From JABDFW01 sp035550215 (GTDB lineage Bacteria > Bacteroidota > Bacteroidia > Chitinophagales > Chitinophagaceae), in contig DASZPM010000027.1 of the NCBI GenBank assembly GCA_035550215.1, positions 124,001 to 188,000 of the forward strand: DNA of 64,000 nucleotides. Reading direction: 5' to 3'. Of the stretch, positions 35,276 to 44,739 are shown piece by piece. The notes under the pieces are model-generated. The model saw only the letters and a program-made list of their open reading frames with translations. It was not told the DNA's origin and ran no database searches. Positions within the stretch are counted from its first letter, which is position 1. Each line of letters starts with the position of its first letter. The position numbers and the translations under genes are program-made.

Positions 35276-38143
35276 TCATTTAATTAGGACGAATCCGGCC
35301 CAATAATAAGGGGGATATTTTTTTTGCATATCACTTTCCGCAGCTTTCAGCGCCCTGTTAATATCTTTACCCTTTAACCAGTATTTGTAAAAAAGCGAAA
35401 GTAATTGATTAGTTTCTTTTTCGGGTACCGGCCATAGTGTGACAAGCATGTTCTGGACTCCGGCTATTTTGAATGCTCTTTGTAAGCCGGAATTACCTTC
35501 ATCATTGGTAACATCACCTAATCCTGTTTCACAGGCACTGAGGGTGAGCAATGTTACCCTGTGTAAATCAAGCTGTGCAATCTCATAAGCCGTTAAAATA
35601 CCGTCATCTCTGTTGGCGCGCGGAACGCCTTTTAACCAATAGTAATTGACTCCTGCAAATGCCAGACCAGACCGAAATAATGGCTCAATGTTACCTGAGA
35701 TATACTCCAGTGGGATAAGGCTCTTTAGTTTTCTTTTATCGAAAGGCGTGTAAAATCCATGCGTGGAAATGTGTACTATCCCACTCATTTCAGAGGCGTG
35801 GCGTTTGAAATTTTCTTCAGTTGCCCATTCGCTATCAATTTTACTAACAGACAAATTATTTTGTAAAAAAAAATTATATAAGTCATCTATTTCTTTCAAG
35901 CCGATTGGCTTCATTCCTCTCCCATGCATGTTTTTGGGCATTACTACCGGTCTGAGGTGGCTTGATATTATCGAGGGGGAAAAAAACAAAGAATCCTGTA
36001 TCAAATATCTTGATGAATCGTAATCCATTTTGCCCCATAGATAAATCGATGCTGGAAACATCGCGGTTTGTTGTGATGTGTCCTCGTCAGACAAATTCAT
36101 ATAGCGGTTTAGATCGTAAAGACTTATCAAATAAGTTTTATCCGCACAAATCGCATTAAAAGCTATATTATCGAGCAGCCCTTCTGTTGAATAATTAATA
36201 ACTGACACTCCTTTTAAATAAGGTAATAATGGTTGCCAAATTAGCTTATATAACCTCCGGGCATCGTAGCTCTGCCGGGTATATAACTTTTGACTTAGTT
36301 GTGCATTGTCTATCTGGTTGTTGTTCTCGAAATTCATCAGTGACGCTAAGGCATTTTCGTTGCACAAATGCACAAATATTGTTTCTTGCTCTCCACCCCT
36401 AGCTATCAGGGCGGCGTAAACGGCACTGTCGGTAAAATAACTGTTATTAGTTAATATTTTATAGGTCAGCCTGATAAATTGAATATTCGCAATGCTTTTA
36501 TCCCGCGGGAAAAAATTTTTATTATTAAGACTTTTATTGTTTTCAGTTTGGAATTTCGGGCTATTTAACTCGAGCTTTTGCTCAAGTGTTTCGCAGTAAT
36601 TCTTAAGGCTGTCAGTATTAAATAAGCGCTTATTAAAAGGCAGAGAATATTGATAAGAGAGAGTTTGCCGGGCTTCAATCCATTTCTCATATAATAACAT
36701 TCCCAAGGTATCTATATTACTATGGAGATACCGCATGAATGAGGTTCTATTATTTAGAATGGAATTTTTTTGGAGTAGCTGTAACCGAAACGCAGTATTG
36801 ACTGCAGTCGATCTTGTTGCGCTTCCATTATCAAGGCAAGTATAAAATATATTCAAAATATTACTCAGTAATTTTTTATACTGAAACATATCTCTTTCGG
36901 GAATCCCCAGTTTTTCCGTATCAAAAAAACCATTAGAAATCAGGTTTCTTATTAAACTTGTCAGGCTGTCAGTCACCTGGCTTTTCTTGTTCTCAATAAC
37001 CATGTTAAGCAGACTTGCAATATATGCAAGAATATAGCTGTTGCCTTTTATCCCGGAAGCTTCCATCGCTTTTAACTGTTTCTCAAAAAGTGAATCCGCT
37101 GAAAAATTGGCGCCGGTAGCACTATACAAAAGACCTAAACTATTGGTGGCCAATATATTATTCCAGTCAAATGGGGAATACATGTTTGAAAGGCCGATGC
37201 TAGTTTTTAGGAGGGAAATAGCGGCTTCCGGATTATGGTTCATTAATATGAGTGATTTTGACAGAGAATTGCCTATATCGAACAATGAAATATGTCCATC
37301 GCCTTTCAGGTTTTTATTGACATAAGCGGCACTATCTGGATAGCCTGCTAAAAAATAGAAGATGGATAAGTTGTCTTTCATGGCCCGATACTCACCCGGC
37401 GGAAAATGAATTTTTGCTTCCGGTGAAGCGTCAGCAATCTGCACACACTTTTTCATGCAGTTCAATGCTTTATCAAAGGAGCCGCAATTTGCATATAAAC
37501 TAGCAAGGTTGTTATAATAACTTGCAACTTGATATTGTATAAAGGATGACTTTGGTAAAGTGTCAAGCGCTTCCTTAACATTCTCAAATGTCTTAAAGGC
37601 GTTAAAATAATCACCTTCTACAGTGTAAATAGTAGCAAGCTGATTCTTTGCTGTGCAATAATTTTCAACTATTCTTATCTTTTGAAATATTCTTGCGCTT
37701 TTGAGATAATAAAATTTTGCTGTAGTAATGTCGTTGCTTGCGTAACAAGCCTGTGCCCAAAAAAACATAGCACTCCCCGCATGCAAATCTGCAGTATCAT
37801 TTAGTACAAGGTACAGTTCTGCACTTTTTTTAATAAGAGGGTAATATTTCGCCATGCTTATTTCCACATTGTAATGAAAATAATATTCTTCCAATAGCAA
37901 ATCAGCATATAAAATACATGCTGTGTCGGCGTATAAACTGACTATATCACGTTCTTTTTTTGAGTAATAGATTGCAGAATCCCAACGGCTAGCCGTGATA
38001 AAGGATTTGACTTTTTTTTCAAAAAATCTAAAACTCAAAGAGTCCTCGTGCCGATACTTCACATCATTTTGCGAATAGGATTTACTAACAGATAAAAAGC
38101 TCCCAAGCAGCAGTAACAATAATAAAAAATTATGTTTATCCAT
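35276..38143 (-). CDS. TPR-CHAT protein (caspase-like peptidase domain), exported
   Basis: 955 residues. A signal peptide (about 1-25) is followed by tandem TPR-type helical repeats (about 60-450; e.g. AKFYYLKSARIFQKI, YNNLASLYANCGSFDKALNCMKKC), a helical linker, and a C-terminal CHAT domain. The catalytic dyad is in place: His in HISTHGF (about residue 790) and Cys in LSACETGLGD (about 868), with the closing VTLWPVPEKETNQLLSLFYKYWLKGKD and YYWAGFVLI motifs. CHAT domains are caspase-related peptidases. It is divergent from a T9SS protein and near a sigma/TPR pair, a combination common in Bacteroidota. Substrate unknown. Confidence 0.9.
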   Translation of the reverse strand: MDKHNFLLLLLLLGSFLSVSKSYSQNDVKYRHEDSLSFRFFEKKVKSFITASRWDSAIYYSKKERDIVSLYADTACILYADLLLEEYYFHYNVEISMAKYYPLIKKSAELYLVLNDTADLHAGSAMFFWAQACYASNDITTAKFYYLKSARIFQKIRIVENYCTAKNQLATIYTVEGDYFNAFKTFENVKEALDTLPKSSFIQYQVASYYNNLASLYANCGSFDKALNCMKKCVQIADASPEAKIHFPPGEYRAMKDNLSIFYFLAGYPDSAAYVNKNLKGDGHISLFDIGNSLSKSLILMNHNPEAAISLLKTSIGLSNMYSPFDWNNILATNSLGLLYSATGANFSADSLFEKQLKAMEASGIKGNSYILAYIASLLNMVIENKKSQVTDSLTSLIRNLISNGFFDTEKLGIPERDMFQYKKLLSNILNIFYTCLDNGSATRSTAVNTAFRLQLLQKNSILNNRTSFMRYLHSNIDTLGMLLYEKWIEARQTLSYQYSLPFNKRLFNTDSLKNYCETLEQKLELNSPKFQTENNKSLNNKNFFPRDKSIANIQFIRLTYKILTNNSYFTDSAVYAALIARGGEQETIFVHLCNENALASLMNFENNNQIDNAQLSQKLYTRQSYDARRLYKLIWQPLLPYLKGVSVINYSTEGLLDNIAFNAICADKTYLISLYDLNRYMNLSDEDTSQQTAMFPASIYLWGKMDYDSSRYLIQDSLFFSPSIISSHLRPVVMPKNMHGRGMKPIGLKEIDDLYNFFLQNNLSVSKIDSEWATEENFKRHASEMSGIVHISTHGFYTPFDKRKLKSLIPLEYISGNIEPLFRSGLAFAGVNYYWLKGVPRANRDDGILTAYEIAQLDLHRVTLLTLSACETGLGDVTNDEGNSGLQRAFKIAGVQNMLVTLWPVPEKETNQLLSLFYKYWLKGKDINRALKAAESDMQKKYPPYYWAGFVLIK

Positions 38144-38715
38144 ACTGAAGTTGTTGAAAATAACAATTATATTTTGTGAATCCGAAAATAATATTTTTTG
38201 TTTTTTATATCAAAAATCGTCCGGACCTGTCTTTTCTGTGATTGCACCAGCTCTTAACGCACTTTGATGAGTACAAAGGCGGCTCAAGCGATTGATTATT
38301 ATCAAAAACGAGTCATCTTGAAGTTGCCTTAAATTATAATAGTTTGTAGTTATTAATATAGGGAAAGGGATGGCAAAAAAAAAGAAATTTTTTTGTAGAT
38401 TTTTCTGATGTTTTTCTGCACTAAGATATAGTGAGAGATCTATTACTCAACTTATATGTTAAAATAAATTGAGTTGAATGGGTGGTTGAGCCTATTGCCA
38501 AACGGTACCGATATAATTATTTCTCCAGTCAATTAAAATTTATAATGGTCCATACAAAAAATATGAGAAAACGATCAAAAGGCGAACTTTCAAATGGCAG
38601 GATTAAGTCCCTGCTGGCATCGAACAAATTCATCAATCAAAAAGACAATGATACAGCTCGGTGGTGTTTCAACGACTTATTTTTAAATTAATTTTTAATC
38701 AATCTGAATCCAAAA
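38144..38715. other. Divergent intergenic region between the CHAT and beta-propeller genes
   Basis: About 570 bp, very AT-rich, and it must hold the promoters of both flanking genes. A 69-residue plus-strand frame (38482-38691) has no domain or good start and is not called. No hairpin with a convincing T-run and no RNA gene are seen. Confidence 0.45.
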
Positions 38716-41490
38716 ATGCGAACATCTATACTACAACTTACTTTTTTAATCCTGGCAATTTTTTTATCCCTAAATGCAGCAAGCCAAACCCAAATTTCGC
38801 CCAAATATTCCGTCGATTTTGATGTAAATACAATTGTTACAAAGGGTGATACATTGATAGCAGGTGGCAACTTTAATAATGTTGGTATTTACACCGGCGG
38901 AGCCGCGCTTTTTACGGCTTCCTCAGATAAACCAAATTTAAGTTTTCCAAAACTAATAGGTTCCGTTTATGGCTGTACTCCAGATGGGCAAGGCGGATAT
39001 TATATTTGCGGAAACTATCGAAGAGAGCAGGAAACAGGCGGATATTACCGGATAGAACACATATTAAGTGATTATAGCTTTGAGCCAGGATTTTCATTTA
39101 CTGCAGAATTTGACAATGCTATTGGAATAACTAAAATTCTCTACAACGAAGGTATATTATATATAGTTGGCCAAGCTATGATAAATATCGGTGGCAAAAA
39201 AGTAAACGATTTGTCTGCTATTGATGTAAAGTCAAAAAAGTTGGTTTCCTGGTTACCTAAAGTCTCTGGCGGCGTAAACAGTATTGGTATATATAAAAAT
39301 ACAGCTTATATAGTCGGGGGATTCAAAAAGGTAGGCGGTATCGACCGTGACGGTATAGCAGCCATTGAATTATATACCGGGAATATTAAGCCGTGGAACC
39401 CTGGGGGCAATTGGCCGGAAGGAGGGTATAGCGATATTGCCTTTTATAAAAATAAAGTTATAATTGGGGGTGGTTTTAGTGAGGGTGGTGTTCCAAACGG
39501 TATGCACCATGCGTGTGCTGTTGTGGATTCAACAGACGGAAAATCGTTTCAATGGGTTTTTACTTCAGATGGTCTGTTCGGCAACGGGTACACATACCTT
39601 TATTGGGCCGCTGGTGTTAGCAAACTAGCGGTAAGCGGGGATATGTTGTATACATTTTCCGGCGGAACATTTGATACCAGGGTGACCGCTATTGATCTTG
39701 CAGACAGCAATAGAATTATTTGGGCAAAATATTTTAATATGATTGCTGACGCGGCTGGTATGGCCGTAATCAACAACTATCTCTATATCGGTGGGGCCAA
39801 TTTTGACGAAATATATAAGACCGATTCCACTAACGACGATGATGCACATATTGAAGCAAGCATTAAGGGCCTGGTAAAACTTGATGCTTTGACAGGTGTG
39901 TTGCAAAACTGGCATCCCGACCCTACCGGAAACGTTACAAGGGATGTCCTATGCATGGCAACTGCAGGTAATGCCATATTCGCAGGGGGAAATTTTTCGC
40001 ATGTAAACGGCTTGGAGAGAACCGGCATTGTGATGATCAATGCAAATACGGAGACAGTGTTGCCATTCAAGGCAGATATCCTTTACCCTTCGGTTAATGT
40101 TTTATTTGTACAAAACGATACGCTGTATGCTGGTGGCGACTTCGGTAAAATAAACAACCAGGACTGGGGCGCACCTGCCGCTGCGTTTAGCCTCAAAACT
40201 GGAGAATTGCTGCCATGGAAACCACTTTTAAACGGATTTGCCCTTTCTTTGGAAGCCAGCTCAAATTATATTTTCCTTGGAGGGCGATTATCTGAACCAG
40301 GTGGTGGCCAAGATCGGCAAGACCTTTTCGCCATAGACAAAAAGACAGGGTTGTTATCTACATGGGCACCTAACCCTGATGACGATGTAAGCGCATTACA
40401 TATTGAAAATGGGGTGCTTTACGCAGGTGGCAATTTTAGCAAAATATCGGGTAAAAGCAGAAATTTCCTTGCTGGCTTTAATCTTATCTCACTTAACCTC
40501 ACTGGCTGGAACCCTAAGCTTGATGGCGCGGTAAACTGTATTAATTCATCCGACAGTACCATTTGGGTGGGCGGTTCTTTTAGCTCGGTAGGGGATTCAG
40601 TAACCGGCCCTGTAGCTGGCATAAGCGCTATGACTGCAAAAACAAAATACGCGGCACTAAAAGATATCGGGGGAACGTCTAAAACTATTATTCTTAAAGG
40701 CCAATATATTATTGCAGCAGGCAGCCTTTCTACTGATGGGCAATGTAATGATGTTATGTTGTTTAATCAGCAATCTAAGCAAGCTGCCCCGGTGACCGGC
40801 TTTTGTCAGAGTTTCGATCAGGGAAGTGACATCCATTCGATAGCATTCACTGGGAATGACCTGTACATAGGCGGGGAGTTTGTTAATACCAATGGCAAGG
40901 CTAATGCCACCAATATTGAACGAATACGCTTTCCAGCGGATTTTTTTGGTACAAGCTTGCCCCTCACCCTCCTGAGCTTTACTGCAGAACTTGAAAAAGA
41001 AAATGTGTTCCTTCAATGGCAAACCTCGCATGAAATCAACACCAGTGAATTTGTGTTGCAACGGAGTATAAATGGATCGCGCTTTCTTGATATAGGCACC
41101 GTGCCGGCCAAGAACAATGGTAACGCAGAGGTTTCGTACAGTTTTACCGATGCCCAAACACCCCGGGACGCAGATAAACTATATTACCGGCTTAAAATAG
41201 TTGATTTGGATGGTTGGTTTACGTATAGCCCAATAAGAATTGTATTTAATAGTTTTCCGGCAGAATCCTTTAAGGTATATCCCAACCCTGGTTATAATAA
41301 AATCTGGATAACCAGCAAGTCTTTATCAGATTCACCTTTGTTTTATAATTTGTCAGACATCTCAGGGAAAGAAATAAAAACGGGCTATCTGACTCACTCT
41401 AATCAAACAATTGACATATCTAATCTTGCAAAAGGCGTTTATTTTCTTAAACTGGTCAATGGTGCAGTGTTCAAAGTAATAAAATTGTAA
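38716..41490 (+). CDS. Secreted beta-propeller-like protein with T9SS sorting domain
   Basis: 924 residues. A signal peptide (to about 23) is followed by roughly a dozen ~45-residue repeats centred on AGGNF, VGGFK, IGGGF, AGGDF, VGGSF and IGGEF, the delta-60/WD-like pattern of bacterial beta-propellers. An Ig-like module follows (LPLTLLSFTAELEKENVFLQW, a frequent pre-CTD domain), then a type A T9SS sorting domain (FKVYPNPGYNKIWI, then LAKGVYFLKLVNG, then VIKL). It should be exported through the type IX system and anchored or released at the cell surface. Ligand unknown. Confidence 0.88.
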   Translation: MRTSILQLTFLILAIFLSLNAASQTQISPKYSVDFDVNTIVTKGDTLIAGGNFNNVGIYTGGAALFTASSDKPNLSFPKLIGSVYGCTPDGQGGYYICGNYRREQETGGYYRIEHILSDYSFEPGFSFTAEFDNAIGITKILYNEGILYIVGQAMINIGGKKVNDLSAIDVKSKKLVSWLPKVSGGVNSIGIYKNTAYIVGGFKKVGGIDRDGIAAIELYTGNIKPWNPGGNWPEGGYSDIAFYKNKVIIGGGFSEGGVPNGMHHACAVVDSTDGKSFQWVFTSDGLFGNGYTYLYWAAGVSKLAVSGDMLYTFSGGTFDTRVTAIDLADSNRIIWAKYFNMIADAAGMAVINNYLYIGGANFDEIYKTDSTNDDDAHIEASIKGLVKLDALTGVLQNWHPDPTGNVTRDVLCMATAGNAIFAGGNFSHVNGLERTGIVMINANTETVLPFKADILYPSVNVLFVQNDTLYAGGDFGKINNQDWGAPAAAFSLKTGELLPWKPLLNGFALSLEASSNYIFLGGRLSEPGGGQDRQDLFAIDKKTGLLSTWAPNPDDDVSALHIENGVLYAGGNFSKISGKSRNFLAGFNLISLNLTGWNPKLDGAVNCINSSDSTIWVGGSFSSVGDSVTGPVAGISAMTAKTKYAALKDIGGTSKTIILKGQYIIAAGSLSTDGQCNDVMLFNQQSKQAAPVTGFCQSFDQGSDIHSIAFTGNDLYIGGEFVNTNGKANATNIERIRFPADFFGTSLPLTLLSFTAELEKENVFLQWQTSHEINTSEFVLQRSINGSRFLDIGTVPAKNNGNAEVSYSFTDAQTPRDADKLYYRLKIVDLDGWFTYSPIRIVFNSFPAESFKVYPNPGYNKIWITSKSLSDSPLFYNLSDISGKEIKTGYLTHSNQTIDISNLAKGVYFLKLVNGAVFKVIKL

Positions 41491-41648
41491 TTAATAATTT
41501 TAATGGGAGATGTACTTGAGGTTGACTGGTTTCGAGAACTAAATTTCGTTGCAATTCGTTGAGTTAAAAAAAATAATTTGTAATAAGTTTTATTAAAAGG
41601 AAAACATATAAATTCGGCTTAAACTTTCAGAACCCCAAGCCGATAAAT

Positions 41649-42254
41649 ATGTCAAAAAAAAATAAGTATTATTTATTAACAAGTACTGCCAATAAAATTT
41701 GGAGGGATAATGATTTAAAAGAACAACAGCAGATGTATGTCAATTTTGTAAAAGAATATAAAGATTTATTTTTTCGGCAAGTAATCACAAATCATTCCAA
41801 AATACCAGCTTATATTCTTGCTGAAATTGCTGAAAATGCTCTTCTTATGTCTTGGGAAATGTTTACAAATGCTGGAATAGAAAAAAAAATTACTATTAAA
41901 TCTGCTGAATACAGTGGCTATTTATTTATCATATTTAAACGCACTTATTTTAAACTATTGACAAAGGAAATCAGGCATTCAGAAAGTGCAGACGAATTTG
42001 CTCAATCTGAAAATAATGACTTTGTAACGTTAATTGAGCCGGAAGTCGGAAGCCCTTTTTCTATTATCGTACAAAGAATATTGGATTCTATGAGCCCCGT
42101 TGATAAGCAGTTAATGATTTGGCGTTATGTTGATGAATTGACGATTGATGACATCACTGAAAGAAAAAGCATTTCAAGAAACTCAATAATAAAAGAGTTA
42201 AGCAGGGCGAAAAAAAAATTTACTGATTTATACAATGAGTTAAATAACAGATAA
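41649..42254 (+). CDS. Sigma-70 family (ECF-like) RNA polymerase sigma factor
   Basis: 201 residues. A region 2-like helical segment (FVKEYKDLFFRQVITNHS, then YSGYLFIIFKRTYFKLL) is followed by a region 4 HTH: MSPVDKQLMIWRYVDELTIDDITERKSISRNSIIKELSRAKKKF. Length and order fit the ECF group. It starts a plus-strand series whose next gene is a single-TM TPR protein, 64 bp downstream and placed like an anti-sigma factor. Probable targets are the adjacent surface-protein genes (inference from position). Confidence 0.8.
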   Translation: MSKKNKYYLLTSTANKIWRDNDLKEQQQMYVNFVKEYKDLFFRQVITNHSKIPAYILAEIAENALLMSWEMFTNAGIEKKITIKSAEYSGYLFIIFKRTYFKLLTKEIRHSESADEFAQSENNDFVTLIEPEVGSPFSIIVQRILDSMSPVDKQLMIWRYVDELTIDDITERKSISRNSIIKELSRAKKKFTDLYNELNNR

Positions 42255-42318
42255 TAGACCACTCTGTGAAAATATACTTATTGTTTAGCAGAGGGGTAGT
42301 TACTTTAAAAAAGTTCAA

Positions 42319-43161
42319 ATGGATTCTTCGACTGACAATGAAATTAAGATTGCGAACTATTTTGACAATAAAATGGACGCTGCCGAACAGGAAGCTTTTT
42401 TACAAAAAGTAAGGGGTGATAATTTGTTAAGCCGGCAATTTGAAAATGAATTATTAATAAGGTCATTTCTTTACACTGATGATAATTATTCTTCGCTTGA
42501 TGATTGTATTGAAACAAGCGGAATGATTAGAGACAAAGGGGTATATAAAATAAGCAGAAATTTAAGAAATTACCTAGGCGTGGCTGCTCTATTGATACTG
42601 GTAATTTTAAGTGTGCACTTACTGTTGCAGAAAAAAAGCAAAGTAATTACTGTAGCTCAGATTCAAAATCATGAAGATACAACACGTAGTGAAGAAAAAG
42701 CCAAGCATTTATTTGCAGACAATAATTCGACAGAGGCCGAATACAAGAAATTTTATCGGAAATATACAAGTTGGTCAGATCCTGTAGAGGTGAGTAAGTA
42801 TTACAATGATTATGTAAATAATAATTATTTGGAAGTGATAAATTCAGAGGACTCGGGATTTGCGGAAAAAGGTTTAACTAAGGATGAAAATTATTTAATG
42901 GCTTATGTACAATTATATAAAGGACTATGCTATTTGGCCGAAGCAAAGCCTGAAGAATCCATAAATAGGTTTTCAACCGTACTAAAGATATCCGAAAAGG
43001 GGGGTACTCCATATTATGAAGCAGAATGGTACAGCGCTCTTGCCTGGTTAAAGGCGGGTAATCGTAATAAATCTGTAGAGATATTAGAGAAAATTCAGTA
43101 TTCAAGGTCGCCACATTTAAAGGACGCAGTACAATTGCTACACGAACTAAATACAAAATGA
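42319..43161 (+). CDS. Single-TM protein with TPR-like C-terminus, candidate anti-sigma partner
   Basis: 280 residues. An N-terminal acidic helical region (IANYFDNKMDAAEQEAFLQKV) resembles the start of anti-sigma/ZAS-type proteins but lacks their zinc ligands. One TM helix at about 87-105 (LGVAALLILVILSVHLLL) leads to an outer part with TPR-like helices (YVQLYKGLCYLAEAKPEESINRFSTVLKI, then EWYSALAWLKAGNRNKSVEIL). Coupled in position to the sigma factor, it probably binds sigma inside and senses through TPRs outside. Confidence 0.68.
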   Translation: MDSSTDNEIKIANYFDNKMDAAEQEAFLQKVRGDNLLSRQFENELLIRSFLYTDDNYSSLDDCIETSGMIRDKGVYKISRNLRNYLGVAALLILVILSVHLLLQKKSKVITVAQIQNHEDTTRSEEKAKHLFADNNSTEAEYKKFYRKYTSWSDPVEVSKYYNDYVNNNYLEVINSEDSGFAEKGLTKDENYLMAYVQLYKGLCYLAEAKPEESINRFSTVLKISEKGGTPYYEAEWYSALAWLKAGNRNKSVEILEKIQYSRSPHLKDAVQLLHELNTK

Positions 43162-43285
43162 AGTATAAATGAATCAATAAGATGTAAACAACATAAAATT
43201 TAAACCTTAAGAAAAGTGTGTTCCTCTTATAACTTAGAGTATTTAATCAGCCTTTTATATCATATCACAAACTAAACTTTTAAAT

Positions 43286-44686
43286 ATGTTTACGAAGCAT
43301 CGCACCCTATTCAGCGCTATATTTCTCATCACTATGCTGAATTATGTTCCCGCAGAAGCACAGCTTAGCGGTTGGTTAAAAAAACAGAAAGACAAAATAT
43401 TAAATAAGATAGACAGCCTCACTTCGAAAAAGGTAGATAAGTTGTTAAACGGAAAAGAAAGCAACAGCCCGTCTCAGCAGGGTACAGATATTAATAACAA
43501 TGATAATGCAACACAGGGTCGGCCAAAGGGCTCTGCCATCAAGGATGCAGACTTTGTTCAGAATGTAACAAATCCTCCCCTTGATTCAAATAATACGAGA
43601 GTAATGATTGCTAAAAATTTATTTGTTGACATTAAAGGGAGATACCCGCAGGGATACGGGCCGAAATGGAGGTTTATAGGTACATCCTCTAACCTTGATT
43701 TTGATGTAGACGACTATGTGTTCCCTACTACGTATCAGAAGCATGAAACAAAAACAATTGGGATAGGCGATTATGAAGGCAAAGCAGTGCTGTCCTATAA
43801 TGCGTTTTCTACCTGTGATTGTTATGCGGAAATTGAGATTGATAGTTTTGCCGTCTTAACAGCCAAACCGCAAACATTTAGAATTATAGACTTCCAGAAA
43901 GTATTAAACAGTAAAACCACCGGTGAAAAATGCAGGTCTGACTGGAATACAGAAACTTATGCAAACGGTGGGTTTGAGGGGGAAATAACACTATCTGCTA
44001 ATGAAAATGGTGATATTAAAATGAGTCTTATGATAGAAAATTATTCACAAGAAACTACAAGTAATAACTATGACCCTGTGACAAGGTCTTATCCGGTTAA
44101 AATTAACCCACCCGCCGTTTCTTTTCGTTATACAGCCAACAACATTTCGTTGAATAATGACATGTCTGCACAAAAGGCGAATGAAATCATCGCTGAAGAA
44201 AATGCCGCGAAGCAACGACAGGTAGATTTTGTCAACAGGAGCAAAAAGCAGGTTGACTCTTTAATGAAGGTAATAGTTAAAAAATACCCGGGTACAGAAT
44301 GTAGCTCATGCTTTTATAGATCTCGAGGTGTTAGCATAGATCCGACAACCACAAATTATTACTATGTTGATGGTGGCGGATATGCCGGAAGCAGTACAGA
44401 CTATAACCTGAATACATCCCTTGTTATAAAGAATAAATGTGATTATAAAATTATGTTTATTGGTATAGAGCAGTTATATGATGACAATAAGGGATATTAT
44501 TACAAAGACGTGACGCAAACTATGGATGCGGGTTATGAGTATACAACCAATCAAGGCATGTTCTCCTACGCTTTTACATCTTTGCTCGGTTTGAACTCTG
44601 ATTTAATATTGCAAAAAGAATATTGTATTAATTGTGCAACGGTCAATTCAATCCAGTGGCTAAGGGTAATAAAAAGCACGAAATAA
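43286..44686 (+). CDS. Secreted hypothetical protein
   Basis: 466 residues with a signal peptide ending VPAEAQ. A short charged helical section (LKKQKDKILNKIDSLTSKK) and an Asn/Gln/Ser-rich linker precede a beta-rich body. Cysteines occur in pairs (TCDCYAEIEID; GTECSSCFY). No T9SS tail is visible and I do not recognise a domain. It is expressed in line with the sigma/TPR pair and precedes the LRR protein; its own stop lies 54 bp before that start. Surface or periplasmic location is likely. Confidence 0.65.
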   Translation: MFTKHRTLFSAIFLITMLNYVPAEAQLSGWLKKQKDKILNKIDSLTSKKVDKLLNGKESNSPSQQGTDINNNDNATQGRPKGSAIKDADFVQNVTNPPLDSNNTRVMIAKNLFVDIKGRYPQGYGPKWRFIGTSSNLDFDVDDYVFPTTYQKHETKTIGIGDYEGKAVLSYNAFSTCDCYAEIEIDSFAVLTAKPQTFRIIDFQKVLNSKTTGEKCRSDWNTETYANGGFEGEITLSANENGDIKMSLMIENYSQETTSNNYDPVTRSYPVKINPPAVSFRYTANNISLNNDMSAQKANEIIAEENAAKQRQVDFVNRSKKQVDSLMKVIVKKYPGTECSSCFYRSRGVSIDPTTTNYYYVDGGGYAGSSTDYNLNTSLVIKNKCDYKIMFIGIEQLYDDNKGYYYKDVTQTMDAGYEYTTNQGMFSYAFTSLLGLNSDLILQKEYCINCATVNSIQWLRVIKSTK

Positions 44687-44739
44687 CCTGTCCTAACCCC
44701 AAAAAGAACCGGCTTTATTGCCTACTAATATACCCGCTT

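Noticed and set aside
38482..38691. 69-residue frame before the beta-propeller gene
   Set aside because: No domain, poor start, and it lies in the promoter region shared by two divergent genes.
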